Positions 27,236 to 34,954 of a stretch of DNA of 48,292 nucleotides are shown here, one piece after another. The DNA is from Vibrio galatheae (GTDB taxonomy: Bacteria > Pseudomonadota > Gammaproteobacteria > Enterobacterales > Vibrionaceae). Each line of letters begins with the position of its first letter. Position 1 is the first letter of the stretch. The DNA lies in assembly GCF_000967545.1 (NCBI RefSeq), contig NZ_JXXV01000031.1, positions 1 through 48,292 of the forward strand, written 5' to 3'. The notes below the pieces were generated by a model that did not search any database, was not told the origin of the DNA, and saw only the letters and a list, made by a program, of their open reading frames with translations. The position numbers and the translations under genes were made by a program.

Positions 27236-28372
27236 TTACAACAGCTTGTGCATTACGTCGCCGATTTGGATGCTGCCTGCAAGTTCAGCTTGATCTACGG
27301 TTAACTCGGCTTCGTTTTCATAAACGCGCGACACGGTAAGGGTAATTTCGGTTTCTGTCACTTTGTTGCGCGGTAAGCCACGTTGGTCGATGAAGGAACC
27401 TGTATGCCAAAGTTGTAGCTTATCTCCCTCAGTGACTCCATGAATGCGGCCAAGGTCGATGGTTATCGTGTTGTCCCACTTGGCGACAACTTCAGGTAAG
27501 GTGATTTTGCACGAGATTTCAGATTCGAGGTCTAGCATAATATTACGGCTGACACGCAACATCATGTCACCGTAGGTAGAAGCCCAAAAGCGAGCACTTC
27601 GCGTATCTACTTGGCTGGTTTTTGCAAATGGCCAACGCGCAACTTCACGATAGTTACGATTGTATACTTCGTTACCAGTCTTGCCGTCAAATACCTTCAT
27701 CTCTAATGCGAACTGGCGATTGATAACATCATCGGTCAGCAACCCACCTTGTTCAATGGTGGCTGTAAGATCGGTTATCACACCGCCAATGATGTATTGA
27801 GCACCAGTGTCTTGCGCAATCATTTTTAGGCGCTCAGGATAGCGTTTGTTGATCTCGTAGTCAGTTGTACCAACAGAGACAAAACTGGTGGATTGTTGGT
27901 CGATCTGACGATTAATAACACTCGCAAAGTCATCGCCCACACTATAAATCTGTCCCATTACCGCTTGCTGGGGATCGGCAACATCAACATTGCCGATGAG
28001 AAACGTCTTTTTGTACTGGCTGACGTGGCAACCCGTTGCCGATGGGTAGATATCAACACGTGCTCTAACAGACATGACACCGCTGCGACTTCTTTGCTCG
28101 TCGACCAAGATGTAGCGTACTTCGCTGTTGGTAAACTGATATTCTTTTCTCTCACTTTCAAGTAAAGGGCGCAAATTGGCAATGCTACCGATATCGGCTC
28201 CCGAAAAACTGACCGCTTTATACAAAGCATCTTCTAGGGCATGAATACGAGCGACCTCTTCAGATGACACTATCGTTGCGGTCCCTGTAACTTCAAACCA
28301 CGCCGAATATACGGTATGCGACATTAAACTGAGGCACAGTGTGGAAAAGAAGAGAAGAAGCGATTTTTTCAT
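27236..28372 (-). CDS. flgT: Flagellar H-ring assembly protein FlgT
   Basis: FlgT forms the H ring around the LP ring of the sodium-driven Vibrio polar flagellum and helps place the stator-holding T ring. The 378 residues are the family size. A signal peptide occupies 1-23 (VYSA before WFEVTG). The mature protein begins with WFEVTGTATIVSSEEVARIHALEDALYKAV, the typical FlgT N-terminal domain, then a TolB-N-like middle domain (SVGTTDYEINKRYPERLKMIAQDTGAQYIIGGVI) and a small beta-barrel C-terminal domain (TIDLGRIHGVTEGDKLQLWH). Divergent from flgOP, its H-ring and motility partners. Confidence 0.95.
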   Translation of the reverse strand: MKKSLLLFFSTLCLSLMSHTVYSAWFEVTGTATIVSSEEVARIHALEDALYKAVSFSGADIGSIANLRPLLESERKEYQFTNSEVRYILVDEQRSRSGVMSVRARVDIYPSATGCHVSQYKKTFLIGNVDVADPQQAVMGQIYSVGDDFASVINRQIDQQSTSFVSVGTTDYEINKRYPERLKMIAQDTGAQYIIGGVITDLTATIEQGGLLTDDVINRQFALEMKVFDGKTGNEVYNRNYREVARWPFAKTSQVDTRSARFWASTYGDMMLRVSRNIMLDLESEISCKITLPEVVAKWDNTITIDLGRIHGVTEGDKLQLWHTGSFIDQRGLPRNKVTETEITLTVSRVYENEAELTVDQAELAGSIQIGDVMHKLL

Positions 28373-28386
28373 ATCTATTTACCAAG

Positions 28387-28404
28387 TTGGTTCATTTTTT
28401 GCTT
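28387..28404 (+). promoter_or_regulatory. Degenerate sigma-54 promoter of flgOP
   Basis: TTGGTTCATTTTTTGCTT carries GG and GC doublets at exact -24/-12 spacing, with weaker agreement at GCAC. It points towards flgO, about 130 bases downstream. Confidence 0.55.
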
Positions 28405-28535
28405 GTTAAATCTTAACTGATTTAGGCTTTGTTTTTCTGAATAGTTGCAATGATAGAAAAGCAAGGAATGTTCCACTTTTAGAAGAGAGCTAAAAGTTCT
28501 TACATTTAAAGCCTTAATGTATCGGAGATTTGAGA

Positions 28536-29171
28536 ATGAAAAAATGGCTATCGCTAGTCCCTGCAGTGTTTTTAACTGCATGTGCCTATGCCCCAATATA
28601 CAACGGTAAAGAACCGTATTCTGGCTCCCAGTTTATGCTGATGGAGAGCCCGCGTCATACTCTTGACTTCTTTGTTGAGAGCATGACAGAAGACCTGATG
28701 ATATCGAACACTAGTGTTTCAGCTCGCACACCTATTGCTGTCACTTCGTTTGTGGATCTACAAAATATGGATGCGACCAACTGGCTAGGTAATTCGGTAT
28801 CAGAAGGCTTTATTCACCAATTCCAGCGCCGTGGTTTTAAAGTGGTTGATTTTAAAACCACGGGGTCTATCCAGGTGACCCATCAAGGTGATTTTGCATT
28901 CAGTCGTGATTGGAAAGATTTGGCACAAGAGCAAGATATCCAATATGTACTGACCGGAACCATGCTTCGTCAAGAGGGAGGGGTGTTGGTCAATGCTCGT
29001 GTCGTTGGTATGCAGTCTCGCGTTGTTGTTGCAACCGCTCAAGGGTTCTTGCCTGCCGATCGTATTGGACGAGATCTTGATACCCTTAATAGCATTCGTA
29101 CTCAAGATGGTGTATTGATCCGTTCTGACCCAACAATCACTCAGCCATATACGGTTATTCTGCGCCCATAG
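28536..29171 (+). CDS. flgO: Flagellar outer-membrane lipoprotein FlgO
   Basis: FlgO is an outer-membrane-associated protein needed for full motility and flagellar stability in vibrios. I start at ATG (MKKWLSLVPAVF) rather than the TTG two codons earlier; GGAG lies about 8 bases upstream. The 211 residues begin with a lipoprotein signal ending in the lipobox LTAC (Cys16). The mature domain has the FlgO pattern PIAVTSFVDLQNMDATNWLGNSVSEGFIHQFQRRGFKVVDF and YVLTGTMLRQEGGVLVNARVV. It is followed 8 bases later by flgP, with which it forms an operon. Confidence 0.93.
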   Translation: MKKWLSLVPAVFLTACAYAPIYNGKEPYSGSQFMLMESPRHTLDFFVESMTEDLMISNTSVSARTPIAVTSFVDLQNMDATNWLGNSVSEGFIHQFQRRGFKVVDFKTTGSIQVTHQGDFAFSRDWKDLAQEQDIQYVLTGTMLRQEGGVLVNARVVGMQSRVVVATAQGFLPADRIGRDLDTLNSIRTQDGVLIRSDPTITQPYTVILRP

Positions 29172-29179
29172 GAGACAAG

Positions 29180-29611
29180 ATGAAAAAGCTATTACTCCTC
29201 ATTGTTGCTATCGCTATGGTCGGTTGTCAGCCTCTCAATACCATGCGTCCAGATGATTGGTTGACTGCGGTTGGTTACGCCAGCATCAGTGAGCAGAAAG
29301 GTCGTAATGACGAGGAAAAGCAAGTTAGGGCAATGCGGGCGTCTAAAATCGATGCCTATCGAGAGCTCGCTGAGCAAGTTTATGGTATGCGAGTGAGTGG
29401 CCGAGCCGATCTTAATGATCAACGACTGGGCACAGAACTGACTTCTGGGGCTGTCGATGGTGTGATCCGTGGTGCCGAAGTCGTTCGCAGTTACAAAGTC
29501 GGTGACAGCTATGTAACTGAACTTAGGTTAGATATTCAGAAAATGAACAAGCTGCGTGACTATGGGGAAGTGCAAGCTGTTCCGGAAAAGCGTCAACAAA
29601 CTTTATTCTAG
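29180..29611 (+). CDS. flgP: Flagellar basal-body lipoprotein FlgP
   Basis: FlgP builds outer-membrane-associated disk or H-ring material around the motor. The 143 residues open with a lipoprotein signal and lipobox MVGC (Cys16). The rest contains the LPP20-type segment KQVRAMRASKIDAYRELAEQVYGMRVSG with GVIRGAEVVRSYKVGDSYVTELRLD, the family core. GGAGACAAG serves as ribosome-binding site. It is the second gene of flgOP, with a strong terminator behind it. Confidence 0.94.
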   Translation: MKKLLLLIVAIAMVGCQPLNTMRPDDWLTAVGYASISEQKGRNDEEKQVRAMRASKIDAYRELAEQVYGMRVSGRADLNDQRLGTELTSGAVDGVIRGAEVVRSYKVGDSYVTELRLDIQKMNKLRDYGEVQAVPEKRQQTLF

Positions 29612-29628
29612 ACTCTCTATCTCCGATA

Positions 29629-29669
29629 CATAAAAAAAGCGGCAATCATGGATTGCCGCTTTTTTATGT
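29629..29669. terminator. Bidirectional terminator between flgP and flgN
   Basis: CATAAAAAAAGCGGCAATC pairs with GATTGCCGCTTTTTTATG around the loop ATG, with A and T runs on both sides, so it can stop both convergent operons. Confidence 0.92.
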
Positions 29670-29689
29670 CCGATCATTTCTCTGTGTGG

Positions 29690-30115
29690 CTAAGCTTTAA
29701 TGTTGGTGCCCAATGTCGTCACATTCTTGGTTTGGCCTTCTGCGGTATAGGTCATGCCGAGTTTGCCTTGTGATTGCTGCATCAAATTATTGAGTTTATT
29801 AAAGCTCAGTTGGGCACGCTGCAAAGCTTCACCATTAATATCATTGGCTTGTTGACACTCACTGACTATTGCACGAATTTGTGTGACCAGAGGGCTCAAC
29901 TCTGGGTCATTCGATAGGCGCTCCACATCAGGGTGGCGACGAACTCGTTCGTCAGTGTTTTGCAACTGTTCAATCAAGGTGATTTTTTGTTTGGCGATAG
30001 ACTCAATGTCTTTCGATACGCGATTAGCTATGGCAAGTCTCTCTTGCTCAAGAACCTTGGTCAGCTCTTGCGCATTGTTTAATTGAAACTCTAGCAAACT
30101 TAGAATTGCGGCCAT
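29690..30115 (-). CDS. flgN: Flagellar export chaperone FlgN
   Basis: FlgN keeps the hook-filament junction proteins FlgK and FlgL soluble and brings them to the export gate. The 141 residues are almost entirely amphipathic helix, with the FlgN pattern LEFQLNNAQELTKVLEQERLAIANRVSKDIE at the N-terminus and LSFNKLNNLMQQSQ near the end. It lies 18 bases after flgM and shares its transcript. Confidence 0.92.
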   Translation of the reverse strand: MAAILSLLEFQLNNAQELTKVLEQERLAIANRVSKDIESIAKQKITLIEQLQNTDERVRRHPDVERLSNDPELSPLVTQIRAIVSECQQANDINGEALQRAQLSFNKLNNLMQQSQGKLGMTYTAEGQTKNVTTLGTNIKA

Positions 30116-30133
30116 GCTTGACTACCTTGCGAA

Positions 30134-30448
30134 TTATAATCCGCCGAACTCTTTCTCGAACTTCATCATATTTTCAGCCAGTCTTTCAGGATCGACACTG
30201 TAAGAGCCATTAGCAATAGCTTCTTTTATCGCAGCGACTTTTGCTTTGTCAAAGCTAGGCTGACTTACCATCTGATTGTGCATTTCTCCCACCGCTTTAC
30301 CTTGTGAACTCAGTGAAACGGCATCTTGTGCGACACTCGATTTCTTTGCAGAGCCAGAGCTGCTAGTTGGACTGCTGTCACCACGAACAGAACTACGCGT
30401 CGTCGTCGAAAGCGTTTGTCCTGAGCGTATATTGTCAATACCTGCCAT
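30134..30448 (-). CDS. flgM: Anti-sigma-28 factor FlgM
   Basis: Binds and holds sigma-28 (FliA) until the hook is finished, then leaves the cell through the flagellar export channel. The 104-residue protein has the disordered Ser/Thr-rich N-terminus (MAGIDNIRSGQTLSTTTR) and the helical C-terminal sigma-binding region (FDKAKVAAIKEAIANGSYSVDPERLAENMMKFE). It is preceded by a clear sigma-28 motif, giving negative feedback on itself, and followed by flgN. This gene is the timing switch for the second flagellin gene downstream. Confidence 0.96.
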   Translation of the reverse strand: MAGIDNIRSGQTLSTTTRSSVRGDSSPTSSSGSAKKSSVAQDAVSLSSQGKAVGEMHNQMVSQPSFDKAKVAAIKEAIANGSYSVDPERLAENMMKFEKEFGGL

Positions 30449-30490
30449 AATTGTTGAGCCTTTTAGAAAAGTTATCTACTTGTACTGTCA

Positions 30491-30517
30491 ATATCGACTA
30501 ACACGATTAGAACTTTA
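30491..30517 (-). promoter_or_regulatory. Sigma-28 promoter of flgMN
   Basis: On the minus strand TAAAGTTC, 11 bases, then GTCGATAT: 13 of 16 positions agree with TAAAGTTT-N11-GCCGATAA, with exact spacing, about 40 bases before flgM. Confidence 0.8.
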
Positions 30518-30534
30518 GCTTTTTTTTAATTTGG

Positions 30535-31281
30535 CTAAAAGACAACGGTCACTTCAGAAATTCCAGTTACACGTCCCTCAATTATACGGTTGGATTTACT
30601 ATTTTTCACTCTTATATGTTCACCGTGTGAACCATCTGTGAGCGCGATGCCTTTTGTGGTGATCGTCATCCCCGAATTTACCGCTTTTATGGTCACGGTT
30701 TCATTGCGGCACACAACGCAAATGTCTCTAGCTTCTATAATGTCACCAGAGTGAAGGTTTTTCTTTGTTTTTGCGCCGATGACTGCATCAATGGTGGAAA
30801 AGCCTTGCCGCCTAAAGCGTTGTAAGTCTACCATGTTAATAGTGACATCTTGAGCGGAGATTATCTGTCCACGAGAGAGTGGTGTCACTAACACGACTTG
30901 CGGGCCGGTTCGAGTCAATCGAACAGGGACGTAAACGTGCCAATTTTCTTCAGAGCATTCAACTAACACCGTAATATTGCTTGCGTTTGGGTTGATTGAA
31001 GAAGATGAACTGGTTAATGAAGTAGGGCAGTCAGTGGCAAAAATACGGCTATCAATACTGGCTGCTGTGGCTTCTAAAGTGCCACCTGATGGCCATTCAA
31101 TTGTTGCGAGAATGTACTCTTCTGCAGCTTGTTGGATAAGTTGGATTTGGTTTTCTGTTGCGGATGTCGCTGAAAAACTAAAGAAAAAGAACAAAAAGCC
31201 GATAGACTTATAAAACTTTTTATAGAAAGCTCTACAATTAGTTATGGAAAATGAGCATAAGTGTGATTTAAGGTATGTCAT
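30535..31281 (-). CDS. flgA: Flagellar P-ring assembly chaperone FlgA
   Basis: A periplasmic chaperone for FlgI polymerisation. The 248 residues start with an unusually long basic leader (about 27 residues) before the hydrophobic FLFFFFSFS core of the signal peptide. Because this is the only ATG in the region, the start is kept, though the AGAG ribosome-binding site is weak. The mature protein has the SAF domain with VTPLSRGQIISAQDVTINMVDL and IGAKTKKNLHSGDIIEARDI, and the C-terminal VTIKAVNSGMTITTKGIALTDG. Divergent from cheV; separate from flgMN by the sigma-28 promoter. Confidence 0.93.
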   Translation of the reverse strand: MTYLKSHLCSFSITNCRAFYKKFYKSIGFLFFFFSFSATSATENQIQLIQQAAEEYILATIEWPSGGTLEATAASIDSRIFATDCPTSLTSSSSSINPNASNITVLVECSEENWHVYVPVRLTRTGPQVVLVTPLSRGQIISAQDVTINMVDLQRFRRQGFSTIDAVIGAKTKKNLHSGDIIEARDICVVCRNETVTIKAVNSGMTITTKGIALTDGSHGEHIRVKNSKSNRIIEGRVTGISEVTVVF

Positions 31282-31361
31282 TCTATTTCTCTAATGTTTT
31301 ACATGGCCGCTAGTAGACTACCATTTTTTTTAGCACGAAAGTTTGAGATGGAGATGAGCTT

Positions 31362-32288
31362 ATGTCGGGTATTCTTGATTCTGTGAATCAGCGTACGCAA
31401 CTCGTCGGTCAAAACCGATTAGAACTCTTAACATTTCGCCTTATGGGGCGTCAACGTTACGGAATAAACGTATTTAAAGTAAAAGAGGTACTTCAGTGCC
31501 CTAAGCTTACTTCTATGCCCAATTTACACCACCTAGTAAAAGGGGTGGCGCATATCCGTGGCCATACGGTTTCCGTTATCGACTTGAGCCTTGCTATCGG
31601 TGGCCGCCCGACCACTGATGTCGAGAAGGCATTTGTCGTCATTGCTGAATTCAATAGAACCATTCAGGCATTCTTGGTTACGTCTGTAGAACGTATTATC
31701 AATATGCACTGGGAGGCTATCCTGCCACCACCTGAAGGGGCGGGAAAAGGAAACTATCTTACAGCCGTCACTAATATCGACAATGAGCTGGTTGAGATTC
31801 TCGATGTAGAAAAGATCCTAGCAGAAATCGCGCCAATCGATGAAACGATGGACTCTTCGATCGGTGAAGAAATTGCTCAAGCAGAAACAGAGAAAGAAAT
31901 TGTTCGCCGAATTTTGATCGCTGATGATTCAACCGTTGCTCGTAAGCAAGTTGAACGTGCCATTACGTCGTTAGGGTTTGAGGTTGTTGCTGTTAAAGAC
32001 GGTAAAGAAGCCTACGAAAAATTGGTTGAAATGGCAGCCGAAGGCAGTATTTATGAACAAATATCTCTGGTAATCTCAGATATTGAGATGCCCGAAATGG
32101 ATGGTTATACGCTTACAGCAGAGGTAAGGCGTCATCCTGACCTTAAAGACCTTTATGTTATTCTTCACTCATCACTCAGTGGTGTATTTAACCAAGCTAT
32201 GGTTGAGCGTGTTGGTGCGAATGCCTTTATCGCCAAATTTAACCCAGATGAGCTTGGTAATGCGGTGAAATCTGCACTTACAGAATAA
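31362..32288 (+). CDS. cheV: Chemotaxis coupling protein CheV
   Basis: CheV is a CheW-like scaffold with its own receiver domain that tunes receptor-kinase coupling. The 308 residues consist of a CheW domain (about 18-160: LTFRLMGRQRYGINVFKVKEVL, GVAHIRGHTVSVIDLSLAIGG) and a receiver domain (about 182-305) with the acidic pair DD (188-189), the phosphorylated Asp240 in LVISDIEMPEMDGY, the Ser/Thr position in LHSSLSG, and Lys in AKFNPDE. It is followed 15 bases later by cheR; cheVR immediately precedes flgB in other vibrios as here. Confidence 0.97.
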   Translation: MSGILDSVNQRTQLVGQNRLELLTFRLMGRQRYGINVFKVKEVLQCPKLTSMPNLHHLVKGVAHIRGHTVSVIDLSLAIGGRPTTDVEKAFVVIAEFNRTIQAFLVTSVERIINMHWEAILPPPEGAGKGNYLTAVTNIDNELVEILDVEKILAEIAPIDETMDSSIGEEIAQAETEKEIVRRILIADDSTVARKQVERAITSLGFEVVAVKDGKEAYEKLVEMAAEGSIYEQISLVISDIEMPEMDGYTLTAEVRRHPDLKDLYVILHSSLSGVFNQAMVERVGANAFIAKFNPDELGNAVKSALTE

Positions 32289-32303
32289 ATAAAAGAGAAG
32301 TTA

Positions 32304-33131
32304 ATGACAGCGATAACTATAAGCGATCAAGAGTATCGTGATTTCAGCCGATTCTTAGAGTCACAATGTGGTATTGTGCTCGGTGATAGCAAACAGTACC
32401 TAGTAAGAAGCCGCTTGAGCCCACTTGTCACCAAGTTCAAGCTAGCAACTTTGTCTGATTTGCTGAGAGATGTGGTGACTGGACGCAATCGTGAACTGCG
32501 TGTTGCCGCTGTTGATGCCATGACAACAAATGAAACTCTCTGGTTCCGTGATACTTATCCGTTTGAAGTTCTGGCCAATAAGTTGTTGCCGGAAATTGCG
32601 GCAAATAAGCGACCTATTAAAATTTGGTCAGCAGCGAGTTCATCGGGCCAAGAACCCTACTCAATGGCAATGACCATTCTCGAAACTCAGCAGCGTAAGC
32701 CGGGGATGCTCTCAAGCGTCGCTATTACGGCAACGGATATTTCGGCAAGCATGCTCGATATGTGTCGTGCCGGGGTTTACGATAATTTGGCCTTAGGTCG
32801 AGGGCTTTCTCCTGAGCGTCGCCGCAACTTCTTCGAAGATGCCGGTGATGGGCGTATGAAGGTAAAAGATAACGTCAAGCGCTTGGTTAACTTCCGCCCG
32901 CAGAATTTAATGGATAGCTACGCATTACTCGGTAAATTCGATATTATTTTTTGTCGCAACGTACTTATTTACTTCTCTCCAGATATGAAGTCTCAAGTAC
33001 TCAACCAAATGGCTAATAGCCTCAACCCAGGTGGTTACTTACTACTGGGGGCGTCTGAATCATTAACGGGTCTTACCGATCGGTTTGAAATGGTGCGATG
33101 TAATCCAGGTATTATCTATAAGCTCAAGTAG
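32304..33131 (+). CDS. cheR: Chemoreceptor methyltransferase CheR
   Basis: Transfers methyl groups from S-adenosylmethionine to receptor glutamates for sensory adaptation. The 275 residues show the N-terminal helical domain (ISDQEYRDFSRFLESQCGIVLGD), the TNETLWFRDTYPFEVL motif, the SAM site IKIWSAASSSGQEPYSMAM, TATDISASMLDMC, and FDIIFCRNVLIYFS, in the order of classical CheR. The C-terminal NWETF pentapeptide is not needed and not expected. Co-transcribed with cheV and closed by a terminator. Confidence 0.97.
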   Translation: MTAITISDQEYRDFSRFLESQCGIVLGDSKQYLVRSRLSPLVTKFKLATLSDLLRDVVTGRNRELRVAAVDAMTTNETLWFRDTYPFEVLANKLLPEIAANKRPIKIWSAASSSGQEPYSMAMTILETQQRKPGMLSSVAITATDISASMLDMCRAGVYDNLALGRGLSPERRRNFFEDAGDGRMKVKDNVKRLVNFRPQNLMDSYALLGKFDIIFCRNVLIYFSPDMKSQVLNQMANSLNPGGYLLLGASESLTGLTDRFEMVRCNPGIIYKLK

Positions 33132-33150
33132 AGCTACATTGAATGAAATC

Positions 33151-33178
33151 ATGCCCAGCCATTGCGCTGGGCTTTTTT
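33151..33178 (+). terminator. Terminator of cheVR
   Basis: Stem GCCCAGC (33153-33159) / GCTGGGC (33166-33172) followed by TTTTTT. Confidence 0.92.
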
Positions 33179-33314
33179 GTATCTTCACGTCAGTTGTTTG
33201 TATACTTTTTATGAGTCATTCCAAACTCTCTAGCAAAATGCCCTTGTTACCGAGTTGGCGTATTTATTGCTAAATATCCAAGTGAAAGTAATGGTGGAAA
33301 TTTTTTTTATAAAG

Positions 33315-33331
33315 TTGGTACGCTAATTGCT
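33315..33331 (+). promoter_or_regulatory. Sigma-54 promoter of flgBCDE
   Basis: TTGGTACGCTAATTGCT: GG and GC doublets at the required -24/-12 spacing, one mismatch (T for C) in TGGCAC. About 40 bases before flgB. Confidence 0.88.
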
Positions 33332-33373
33332 TTTAATTTAATAGTAACAGTCAGTTCTTGAGTAGAGGTTAAC

Positions 33374-33772
33374 ATGGCTATTTCTTTTGATAACGCATTA
33401 GGCATCCACCAACATACGGTGGGCGTACGTGAGCGCAATGCAGAGGTGATTTCTACCAACATTGCTCAATCGAACACGCCTGGCTACAAATCGAAAGGAA
33501 TGGACTTCCAAAAGGCATTGCAGGCGGCAACCTCGGAGGCAAGCATCGGGCTTAGCCGTACCGATAGTCGGCATATTCCTGCCTCTACTAGGGTAACAGG
33601 GGAAGTTTTATATCGTCTTCCAACACAACCTGACACGGGTGATGGCAATACGGTTGATGTGGATTTAGAACGTAATTTGTTTATGCAAAATCAGATCAGA
33701 CACCAAGCCTCACTTGACTTTTTAGGAAGTAAATTCAAGAACTTAACTAAAGCAATTAAAGGGAGTAACTAG
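33374..33772 (+). CDS. flgB: Flagellar proximal rod protein FlgB
   Basis: First of the rod subunits, exported through the flagellar gate and assembled in the periplasm. At 132 residues it has the FlgB pattern, with the N-terminal ANIAQSNTPGYK equivalent (AEVISTNIAQSNTPGYKSKGMDFQ) and the C-terminal VDVDLERNLFMQNQIRHQASLDFL. It opens the flgBCDE operon behind a sigma-54 promoter and its stop is directly followed by the flgC start. Confidence 0.97.
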   Translation: MAISFDNALGIHQHTVGVRERNAEVISTNIAQSNTPGYKSKGMDFQKALQAATSEASIGLSRTDSRHIPASTRVTGEVLYRLPTQPDTGDGNTVDVDLERNLFMQNQIRHQASLDFLGSKFKNLTKAIKGSN

Positions 33773-34189
33773 ATGAGCTTATTCAATGTTTTCAATGTGA
33801 CTGGTTCTGCAATGAGCGCTGAATCTGTTCGTCTAAATACGACCTCAAGTAACTTGGCAAACGCGGACAGTGTCTCAAGCTCAGCAAAAGACACATACAA
33901 AGCTCGCCATGCCGTGTTCGGTGCGGAGTTAAGTAAGGCAAAGTATGGCCGCGACCATACTGTGCCAGTGAAAGTGATGGGTATTATTGAAAGTGATAAG
34001 CCGCTTGATGCGGAGTACAACCCAGATCACCCTCTCGCAAACGACGAAGGCTATATCTACAAGCCTAATGTCAATGTGATGGAAGAGATGGCTAACATGA
34101 TTTCTGCTTCACGTTCATATCAAACGAACGTTCAAGTAGCAGATGCAAGCAAACAAATGCTGCTGCGTACGCTGCAGATGGGTCAATAG
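33773..34189 (+). CDS. flgC: Flagellar proximal rod protein FlgC
   Basis: Rod subunit next to FlgB. The 138 residues include the conserved N-terminal SGSAMSAESVRLNTTSSNLANADSV, and the C-terminal DEGYIYKPNVNVMEEMANMISASRSYQTNVQVADASKQMLLRTLQMG of the axial-protein family. The ATG abuts the flgB stop; GGGAGTAA supplies the ribosome-binding site inside flgB. Confidence 0.97.
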   Translation: MSLFNVFNVTGSAMSAESVRLNTTSSNLANADSVSSSAKDTYKARHAVFGAELSKAKYGRDHTVPVKVMGIIESDKPLDAEYNPDHPLANDEGYIYKPNVNVMEEMANMISASRSYQTNVQVADASKQMLLRTLQMGQ

Positions 34190-34205
34190 GGATAGGAGGT
34201 AACGT

Positions 34206-34916
34206 ATGGCCGATGGCATTAATAATGTTGGTCAAAGCGGCTTGTCCTATATAGACCAGCTTAAACAGCTTCAGGACAAGAACAAGCCAAATGAGACAAC
34301 CGGTAAGCAGGATCTTAAACAAGAAGACTTCTTATCATTGCTCACTAAGCAACTTGCCCAGCAAGATCCATTTAAGCCGGTTAGCAATGACCAGATGATT
34401 GCTCAAATGGCGTCATTCGCCACGGTAGACGGAATCGGCAAAATGAACAATCAGTTTGAAACACTGAATGCGTCGATGACATCTAACCAAGCGCTTCAAG
34501 CTTCTTCTCTTGTCGGCCGAGACGTACTCGTCCCAGGTGCTTCAGGAGTGAAAGCGGATGACGGCGCAATGGCTGCAATGGTCAAGCTCCCTCAATCTGT
34601 CGATAACTTGATGGTGAGAGTGGAAGACCAAATGGGGCAGCTCATTCGTACCTTCGATGTCGGTTCGAAACCTGCGGGTGACAGTCGCGTCGTATGGGAC
34701 GGCAAAGATCAAAACGGTAATCCATTGCCGGCAGGTAAATACAATGTGAAAGCATCGGGTTTACTAGATGGTAAGCCTAAAGAGTTTGAGGTTTCGACCT
34801 ACGCGAATGTAAATAGCGTTCTCTTAGGTAAAGGCGATGGTAACGTACTACTCAATCTGGCTGGCTTTGAGTCGCCAGTTCGACTTGCTGAAGTACTAGA
34901 AGTTGGCAAAGCGTAA
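34206..34916 (+). CDS. flgD: Flagellar hook cap / hook assembly protein FlgD
   Basis: Scaffold that caps the growing hook and is discarded when FlgK arrives. The 236 residues contain the N-terminal export and capping segment LKQEDFLSLLTKQLAQQDPFKPVSNDQMIAQMA (about 37-72) and the C-terminal FlgD Ig and Tudor-like domains, including RVVWDGKDQNGNPLPAGKYNV. AGGAGGT precedes the ATG. Third gene of the operon. Confidence 0.97.
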   Translation: MADGINNVGQSGLSYIDQLKQLQDKNKPNETTGKQDLKQEDFLSLLTKQLAQQDPFKPVSNDQMIAQMASFATVDGIGKMNNQFETLNASMTSNQALQASSLVGRDVLVPGASGVKADDGAMAAMVKLPQSVDNLMVRVEDQMGQLIRTFDVGSKPAGDSRVVWDGKDQNGNPLPAGKYNVKASGLLDGKPKEFEVSTYANVNSVLLGKGDGNVLLNLAGFESPVRLAEVLEVGKA

Positions 34917-34954
34917 CTCTTAGTAGATATGCTAGCTAGATAGGAGATTTTGGA

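Noticed and set aside
28373..28535. Sigma-54 promoter for flgT on the minus strand
   Set aside because: No GCAA-N5-GTGCCA type motif in the correct orientation; the only -24/-12 match points to flgO.
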